NCBI RefSeq assembly: GCF_016892765.1
Contig: NZ_JAFEMD010000033.1
Location: 1-64,000 of the forward strand
DNA: 64,000 bases
Source: Microvirga arvi
GTDB taxonomy: Bacteria; Pseudomonadota; Alphaproteobacteria; Rhizobiales; Beijerinckiaceae
Reading direction: 5' to 3'
Below are positions 59,330 to 64,000 of the stretch, piece after piece; within the stretch, counting starts at the first letter, position 1, and the number at the start of each line of letters is the position of its first letter. The position numbers were made by a program, and so were the translations under genes. Below the pieces are notes generated by a model, which made no database searches, was not told the DNA's origin, and was given only the letters and a program-made list of their open reading frames with translations.

Positions 59330-60214
59330 TCACGCTCCTGAGGGGTTTAGCACCCGGCCCGCCACCGCCTGCAACCTTTTCAGGAGCTCCGGATCGCGGG
59401 CGGAGGGCGCCGTCATGATGGCGCCGTCGAGCGCCCGGTCGGAACCCACGGGGCATGGCCCGTGCTCGGACGGAAAATCCTTGGCGACCCGGGCGACCAG
59501 GCGGGCGACCTTCGCGGCGTTCTCATGCGCCACGGCGACGACGGAGGCCACGTCCACGTTGTCGTGCTCCGGATGCCAGCAATCGTAGTCCGTCACCATG
59601 GCGATGGTGGCATAGGTGATCTCGGCCTCGCGGGCGAGCTTGGCCTCAGGCATGGCCGTCATGCCGATCACGTCATAGCCCAGCTGCTTATAGGTCATCG
59701 ACTCGGCATAGGTCGAGAATTGCGGCCCCTCGATGCAGACCAGTGTGCCACCGAGAGCGAACGGAATGTCCTCCACGGTAGCGGCATCGGCGATGCGCTG
59801 GCGCAGCAGAGGACCGATCGGGTGAGCCATGGGCACATGGGCGACGCAGCCCTGGCCGAAAAAGGAGGTTTCGCGCTTGTGCGTGCGGTCCACATATTGA
59901 TCGACGAGCACGAAGAAGCCGGGAAAATACTCGTCCTTGAACGAGCCGACGGCGGAGACGGAGATCAGATCGGTGACGCCGGCCCGTTTCATCACGTCGA
60001 TATTGGCGCGGTAATTGATGTCGGAGGGCGACAGCCGGTGCCCGCGCCCGTGGCGGGGCATAAAGGCGATCCTGGTCCCGCCGATACGCCCGATGCGCAG
60101 CACGTCCGAAGGCTCTCCCCAGGGGGAGTGTATGCGCTCCTCGCGCATGTCTTCGAGCCCCGGCAGGTCGTAGACCCCCGATCCGCCGATGATCCCTAGA
60201 ACCGCCTTCGTCAT
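59330..60214 (-). CDS. mtnP: S-methyl-5'-thioadenosine phosphorylase
   Basis: 294 residues. It cleaves methylthioadenosine with phosphate to adenine and methylthioribose 1-phosphate. LGIIGGSGVYDLPGLEDMRE, RIAFMPRHGRGHRLSPSDIN, YRANIDVMKRAGVTDLISVS, CIEGPQFSTYAESMTYKQLG and DVIGMTAMPEAKLAREAEIT are typical of MTA phosphorylases of the PNP family. YDCWHPEHDNVD near residue 205 is also conserved. Conserved order with apt and the bc1 operon is seen in other Hyphomicrobiales, as far as I recall. Confidence 0.96.
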   Translation of the reverse strand: MTKAVLGIIGGSGVYDLPGLEDMREERIHSPWGEPSDVLRIGRIGGTRIAFMPRHGRGHRLSPSDINYRANIDVMKRAGVTDLISVSAVGSFKDEYFPGFFVLVDQYVDRTHKRETSFFGQGCVAHVPMAHPIGPLLRQRIADAATVEDIPFALGGTLVCIEGPQFSTYAESMTYKQLGYDVIGMTAMPEAKLAREAEITYATIAMVTDYDCWHPEHDNVDVASVVAVAHENAAKVARLVARVAKDFPSEHGPCPVGSDRALDGAIMTAPSARDPELLKRLQAVAGRVLNPSGA

Positions 60215-60311
60215 GTCATCCTCGCTGCCTGGGCTCCGCCCGCTTTGTCATAAACGAGGAGGCGCTCATCCCCAAGCCCAGCCGCCTGCGGATGGAGACG
60301 GTTTCGGCCGG

Positions 60312-60920
60312 TCAGCCCAGCGGGACGCTTGCGAGTTCGTCCCTGACCAAGCAGGGAAACCGGGTCTCCCGAATGATCTTGATCCTCGCCACGGGCGCTC
60401 TGATGGAAACGGGGAGGTCCTCGACGCCCTTGACGACGGATCCGGTCACCGGGGCCGAGGTTCGATAGCGGGCCAGCGTCGTGTGGATGAGATCGTAGTG
60501 CAGCGGCTCCCGACCCTGCGGCTGAGGGATCTCGCGCACGATCCCGTGCCGGATGGCTTGGATCAGGCCTGTTTCCTCGGTCGCGGTGGCGATGATGGCG
60601 GTGTCAGTGACCTTGAGCCGGGAAAAGCGCAGTTCCAAAGCCTGGTGCCCCAAGCAGAGCTCCTCCAGGAGCCCCTGCGATAGTCTAGTAATGCTCTGCC
60701 AATAAGCCTCCTTGTCGAAGGAAACCTTCACCGGAACCAGAGCGTAGATGGTCACGTGAAGCCCGTCCTCGGGAACCAGATGGAGCGGTTCGGGCCAGCG
60801 TTCGGCAATCGCCCGCTGCACCTCTCCGAAGGCTTCGCGGGTTTCGGGCTCAAGACTCGGCTGAACATGGTAGGCGAGGCAGGGCAGCCCCCAGATATCG
60901 TCGGCGATGGTCTGCAGCAT
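60312..60920 (-). CDS. 2H phosphoesterase-like (2'-5' RNA ligase / CPDase fold) protein
   Basis: 202 residues. Two H-x-T motifs are visible: LHVTIYALVP (about residue 55) and IHTTLARYRT (about residue 147), the paired catalytic histidines of the 2H superfamily. The first is preceded by RWPEPLHLVPEDG. The spacing (about 90 residues) suits 2'-5' RNA ligase or cyclic phosphodiesterase relatives. Substrate unknown. It sits between mtnP and petABC on the same strand; gaps of about 80-100 bases make co-transcription possible. Confidence 0.8.
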   Translation of the reverse strand: MLQTIADDIWGLPCLAYHVQPSLEPETREAFGEVQRAIAERWPEPLHLVPEDGLHVTIYALVPVKVSFDKEAYWQSITRLSQGLLEELCLGHQALELRFSRLKVTDTAIIATATEETGLIQAIRHGIVREIPQPQGREPLHYDLIHTTLARYRTSAPVTGSVVKGVEDLPVSIRAPVARIKIIRETRFPCLVRDELASVPLG

Positions 60921-60965
60921 GGCCCCCGAGATAGGGCCGCCTCACGGGCGTGTCACCTCAAAAGA

Positions 60966-60989
60966 AAAAGGCCCCGGAACGGGGCCTTG
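60966..60989 (-). terminator. Intrinsic terminator of the petABC operon
   Basis: AAGGCCCCG (60969-60977) / CGGGGCCTT (60981-60989); on the minus strand the stem is followed by TTTTTCTTTT. Confidence 0.88.
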
Positions 60990-60999
60990 ATCTTCAGCT

Positions 61000-61884
61000 T
61001 TACGGATTGTGCGTCATCGGGGGCGTGGCGTGGCCTTCGACCTCGCCGCCGACCCTGGCCCAGATCTTCTTCTTGGTGAAGTAGAGCAGGCCTGCGAGCA
61101 CGATCAGGAACAGCATGACCTGGAACCCGAGGCGCTTGCGGGCCTCGAGATGCGGCTCCGCCGTCCAGGTGAGGAAGGCCGTCACATCGCGGGCATACTG
61201 GTCAACTGTTTCCGGAGCCTGAGGCTGGCCGGCCTCGTTCTTCGGATACTCGACCTGCCCGTCGCTGAGGGGCTTGGGCATCGCGATCACGTGACCCGGA
61301 TAGTAGTGGTTGTAATGACCTCCCGCCGGCACTGTGAAGCCCGCCGGTGCCTCTTCATAGCCGTTGAGCAGGGCGACGAGATAATCGGCGCCGTTTTCCG
61401 AGTACTGACGGAACACATCGGTGACGAACCAGGGGAAGCCACGCTCGTAGGTGCGGGCCTTGGGCATCAGGGAGAGATCCGGAGGAGCCTTGCCGCCATT
61501 GGCCGCCGCAGCCGCGTTCTCGTTCGGGAACGGCGACGGGAAGCGGTCGGCCGCACGGCCGGGACGCTCGAACATGTCGCCGGCGTCGTTCGGGCCGTCC
61601 TGAATCTTGTACTCGGCCGCCAGGGCGCGGACCTGGGCCTCGGAGAACTCCGGACCGCCGGGCGCCGACAGGTTGCGGAAGGAGACGTAGCTCAGGCCAT
61701 GACAGGAGGCGCAGACCTCCCGGTAGACCTTGAAGCCGCGCTGGAGCTGGGCCCGGTCGAAGGTGCCGAACGGTCCCTGGAAGGTCCACTTGAGCTGCGG
61801 CGGGACCGGAGTCTCGCCGGCAGCGAAGGCCGGAACGGAGAGGCCGAGAAAGGCCGCAGCGATGAGAAGGGTACGCGTCATCAT
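61000..61884 (-). CDS. petC: Cytochrome c1 of the bc1 complex
   Basis: 294 residues. Signal peptide MMTRTLLIAAAFLGLSVPAF, c-type haem site VCASCHGLSYVS (C58-x2-C61-H62), YERGFPWFVTDVFRQYSENG, and a C-terminal membrane anchor (FQVMLFLIVLAGLLYFTKKK). It passes electrons from the Rieske protein to soluble or membrane cytochrome c. A longer open frame continues upstream across petB in another frame, but the signal peptide and a 23-base gap to petB set the start. Followed by a strong terminator. Confidence 0.96.
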   Translation of the reverse strand: MMTRTLLIAAAFLGLSVPAFAAGETPVPPQLKWTFQGPFGTFDRAQLQRGFKVYREVCASCHGLSYVSFRNLSAPGGPEFSEAQVRALAAEYKIQDGPNDAGDMFERPGRAADRFPSPFPNENAAAAANGGKAPPDLSLMPKARTYERGFPWFVTDVFRQYSENGADYLVALLNGYEEAPAGFTVPAGGHYNHYYPGHVIAMPKPLSDGQVEYPKNEAGQPQAPETVDQYARDVTAFLTWTAEPHLEARKRLGFQVMLFLIVLAGLLYFTKKKIWARVGGEVEGHATPPMTHNP

Positions 61885-61907
61885 GATGTTTTCCTCAACG
61901 CTCGCGA

Positions 61908-63188
61908 TCAGCCCTTGGACTGCGGCTCGGCATTGGCGCCGGCCGGCATGCCAGCCCCGCCCTTCTGCACGCCCATGACGGATTCGAGGATCGAATTCGG
62001 CAGCGGCAGCGGACGCTCGACGAAGCCGAGCACCGGAAGGACGATCAGGAAGTGGGCGAAGTAGTAGACCGTGCAGATCTGGGAGGCGATCACGTACCAG
62101 CCTTCGGCCGGGCGGGAACCCAGCCAGCCGAGCACGACGCAGACAGCCACGAAGACCCAGAAGAACTGCTTGTAGAGCGGACGGTAGGCCGTGGAGCGAA
62201 CCTTCGAGGTGTCGAGCCAGGGCATCAGGCACCAGATCAGGATCGCCGAGACCATGGCGATAACGCCGCCGAGCTTGTCGGGGATGGCGCGCAGGATCGC
62301 GTAGAAGGGCAGGAAGTACCATTCCGGCACGATGTGCGAGGGCGTCACGGCCGGGTTCGCCGGGATGTAGTTGTCCGCATGGCCCAGGTAGTTCGGAAGG
62401 TAGAATACCCAATAGGCAAAGAAGATCAGGAACACGACAACCGCGAAGATGTCCTTGATCGTGGCATAGGGCGTGAACGGAACCGCGTCCTTGCCCGACT
62501 TGATCGGAATGCCGGTCGGGTTGTTCTGGCCCGGCACGTGCAGCGCCCAGACGTGCAGGATCACGACGCCCGCGATCATGAAGGGCAGCAGGTAGTGCAG
62601 GGAGAAGAAGCGGTTGAGCGTCGGGTTGCCGACCGAGTAGCCGCCCCAGAGGTAGCTCACGATGGTGTCGCCGACGAGCGGGATCGCCGAGAAGAGGTTG
62701 GTGATCACGGTGGCGCCCCAGAAGCTCATCTGGCCCCAGGGAAGCACGTAGCCCATGAAGGCGGTGGCCATCATGAGGAGGAAGATGATCACGCCGAGGA
62801 TGTAGAGAACCTCGCGCGGCGCCTTGTAGGAGCCGTAATAGAAGTTCCGGAAGATATGGATGTAGACGGCGACGAAGAACATCGACGCGCCGTTGGCGTG
62901 CAGGTAGCGGATGAGCCAGCCGTAGTTCACGTCGCGCATGATGTGCTCGACGGACTGGAACGCCATGGCGGCGTTCGGCGTGTAGTACATCGCCAGGAAC
63001 ACGCCGGTCACGATCTGCGACACGAGCATGAACACCAGGATGGCGCCGAAGGTCCAGAAATAGGTCAGGTTCCGCGGCACCGGGAAGGCGATGAACGAGG
63101 AGTGGATGAGACCCGCGATCGGAAGGCGGCTCTCGAACCACCGACCGAAGGCGCTCTTGGGAACGTAAGTTGTGGGATGCTGGCTCAT
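61908..63188 (-). CDS. petB: Cytochrome b of the bc1 complex
   Basis: 426 residues, eight membrane helices. The haem-ligand histidines are in the second and fourth helices ([40 protein letters not shown]). The quinol-oxidation site motif PEWY is in [19 protein letters not shown]. It holds the two b haems and the Qo and Qi sites. The gene follows petA by 26 bases. The family order petA-petB-petC is the usual one, here all on the minus strand. Confidence 0.97.
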   Translation of the reverse strand: MSQHPTTYVPKSAFGRWFESRLPIAGLIHSSFIAFPVPRNLTYFWTFGAILVFMLVSQIVTGVFLAMYYTPNAAMAFQSVEHIMRDVNYGWLIRYLHANGASMFFVAVYIHIFRNFYYGSYKAPREVLYILGVIIFLLMMATAFMGYVLPWGQMSFWGATVITNLFSAIPLVGDTIVSYLWGGYSVGNPTLNRFFSLHYLLPFMIAGVVILHVWALHVPGQNNPTGIPIKSGKDAVPFTPYATIKDIFAVVVFLIFFAYWVFYLPNYLGHADNYIPANPAVTPSHIVPEWYFLPFYAILRAIPDKLGGVIAMVSAILIWCLMPWLDTSKVRSTAYRPLYKQFFWVFVAVCVVLGWLGSRPAEGWYVIASQICTVYYFAHFLIVLPVLGFVERPLPLPNSILESVMGVQKGGAGMPAGANAEPQSKG

Positions 63189-63214
63189 GGGTATCGCCTG
63201 ATCGTCGCTTAGGT

Positions 63215-63778
63215 TTAAGCCGTAGCTTCTTGGCCGATGATGACCTTCGTGTCAGACGCGAAGGCATAAGGCGGGATCGGCAGATTGATCGGCGCCGGAC
63301 CGCCGCGGACGCGGCCGGAGGTGTCGAACACCGAGCCGTGGCAGGGGCAGAACCAGCCGTGATACTCACCCTGCTGGCCGAGCGGAACGCAGCCGAGATG
63401 GGTGCAGTTGCCGAAAACCACGAGCCACTGATCGTGACCCTGCTTCACGCGGGCCGAGTCGGGCTGCGGATCGCGAAGCGATGCGACGTTCACGTCCTGA
63501 GCCGCCTTGATCTCCTCGGGCGTGCGGTGCCGGATGAAGATCAGCTTGCCGCGCCAGAAGACCTTGACGATCTGGCCTGCGGCGATGGGGGTCAGGTCGA
63601 CCTCGACAGGGGCGCCGGCAGCCACCGTCGCCGCGTCGGGCGCCAGGGACTGGATGAAGGGCCACACCAGAGTGGCCCCGCCGACAGCGGCGGCTGCGCC
63701 TGTGGCGATGTAAAGGAAATCGCGCCGTGTCGGCTCAGCGACATGAGTGGTGGTCTCGGCCACTTGGCTCTCCAGCAT
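63215..63778 (-). CDS. petA: Rieske iron-sulfur subunit of the bc1 complex
   Basis: 187 residues. A twin-arginine type N-terminus ([20 protein letters not shown]) also serves as the membrane anchor. The 2Fe-2S ligands are C125/H127 in NCTHLGC and C144/H147 in CPCHGS, with C130 and C146 as the supporting disulfide. The hinge and cluster-binding base are complete, ending [15 protein letters not shown]. It starts the petABC operon. The 220 bases beyond its start (63779-64000) show no gene, only a hairpin. Confidence 0.97.
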   Translation of the reverse strand: MLESQVAETTTHVAEPTRRDFLYIATGAAAAVGGATLVWPFIQSLAPDAATVAAGAPVEVDLTPIAAGQIVKVFWRGKLIFIRHRTPEEIKAAQDVNVASLRDPQPDSARVKQGHDQWLVVFGNCTHLGCVPLGQQGEYHGWFCPCHGSVFDTSGRVRGGPAPINLPIPPYAFASDTKVIIGQEATA

Positions 63779-63861
63779 TGGTCAAAAAACGAGAACCGCG
63801 CATCGGCAATGCCTTAAGAACCAAGACATCTGGCACACGAGGTCCAAAATGGAACAAGCAT

Positions 63862-63902
63862 GCGCGGCGACGCGCGCGCAATGCGACTGGGAGTCGCCGC
63901 GC
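63862..63902. other. Long-arm hairpin upstream of petA
   Basis: GCGCGGCGAC (63862-63871) pairs with GTCGCCGCGC (63893-63902) around a 21-base loop. There is no T-run. It could be the terminator of a gene beyond the window or part of the petA regulatory region. Confidence 0.4.
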
Positions 63903-64000
63903 GGTGGCTCTTTGGCACGGTCAAGCCCGACTGTCCATAGCCGGATTGGAGTTGTTCCAGCCTGTGGCTCAAAATGCCGCCGACCGGGAAACCTCTTGAG

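Noticed and set aside
61885..63369. Upstream extension of the cytochrome c1 frame across petB and part of petA
   Set aside because: It is a shadow of petB in another frame. The c1 signal peptide at 61884 and its distance from petB give the true start, so it is not an fbcH-type b-c1 fusion.

Overview
The window looks like a chromosome segment of a GC-rich alphaproteobacterium of the Hyphomicrobiales, probably Methylobacteriaceae and perhaps Microvirga-like. Evidence: a NepR-EcfG general-stress pair with matching promoters, a PetP/PetR pair, Omp25/31-type porin, a YbjN/UbiK/Lgt/MidA/PgeF neighbourhood, GTTC-N7-GTTC SOS boxes and a dense scatter of palindromic intergenic repeats. The genus is inference; no rRNA is present.

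Layout. 1-7.5 kb: 3' part of uvrB, an autotransporter, a PEBP-like secreted protein, a DUF4242-adenylate cyclase and an ArsR-SRPBCC operon. 7.8-8.7 kb: a ZIP metal transporter gene broken by a dispersed repeat. 8.77-10.86 kb: a distinctly AT-richer island with a divergent small membrane protein, an XRE/ImmA-IrrE metallopeptidase split by a -1 frameshift at a slippery heptamer, and a PIN-like (DUF4411-type) protein; this is the best candidate for an undescribed toxin-antitoxin or defence module. 10.9-11.8 kb: repeat-rich DNA with an orphan SOS-type promoter. 12-23 kb: a stress block (RTX protein, DUF3309, nepR-ecfG, infA, cspA, BON protein, methyltransferase, nucleotidyltransferase-phosphoesterase pair, DJ-1/PfpI protein, Tim44-like protein, DUF3072), several members preceded by GGAAC-N16-(C/T/A)GTT promoters. 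23-35 kb: SOS-linked Y-family polymerase, ilvE, petP-petR-kinase, csaA, tetR, proC, ybjN, ubiK, lgt-midA-pgeF, SDR. 35-46.7 kb: porin, GST, rlmJ, RNase T2 pair, extensin-like lipoprotein, two small proteins, GNAT, moaE-moaD-pgsA-uvrC, BenE transporter, lipoprotein. 46.8-54 kb: prs, methyltransferase, rplY-pth-ychF, truncated globin with a DoxX-like membrane protein, endonuclease V. 54-64 kb: a large sugar-dehydrogenase/RTX/cadherin fusion, tandem MaoC protein, apt, mtnP, a 2H phosphoesterase and the cytochrome bc1 operon petABC.

Two themes join the genes. First, stress regulation: candidate sigma-EcfG promoters lie upstream of nepR-ecfG and of at least three to six other transcription units nearby, and GTTC-N7-GTTC SOS boxes lie at three sites. 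Second, a bipartite two-hairpin repeat of about 100 bp with CTAG at its edges occurs at six places. It interrupts the ZIP gene, supplies the TAG stop codon of pth, the RNase T2 gene and ybjN, and sits immediately upstream of petR, where it carries a strong ribosome-binding site and a short upstream reading frame.

All functional calls are from reading translated sequence and motifs; no database search was run.
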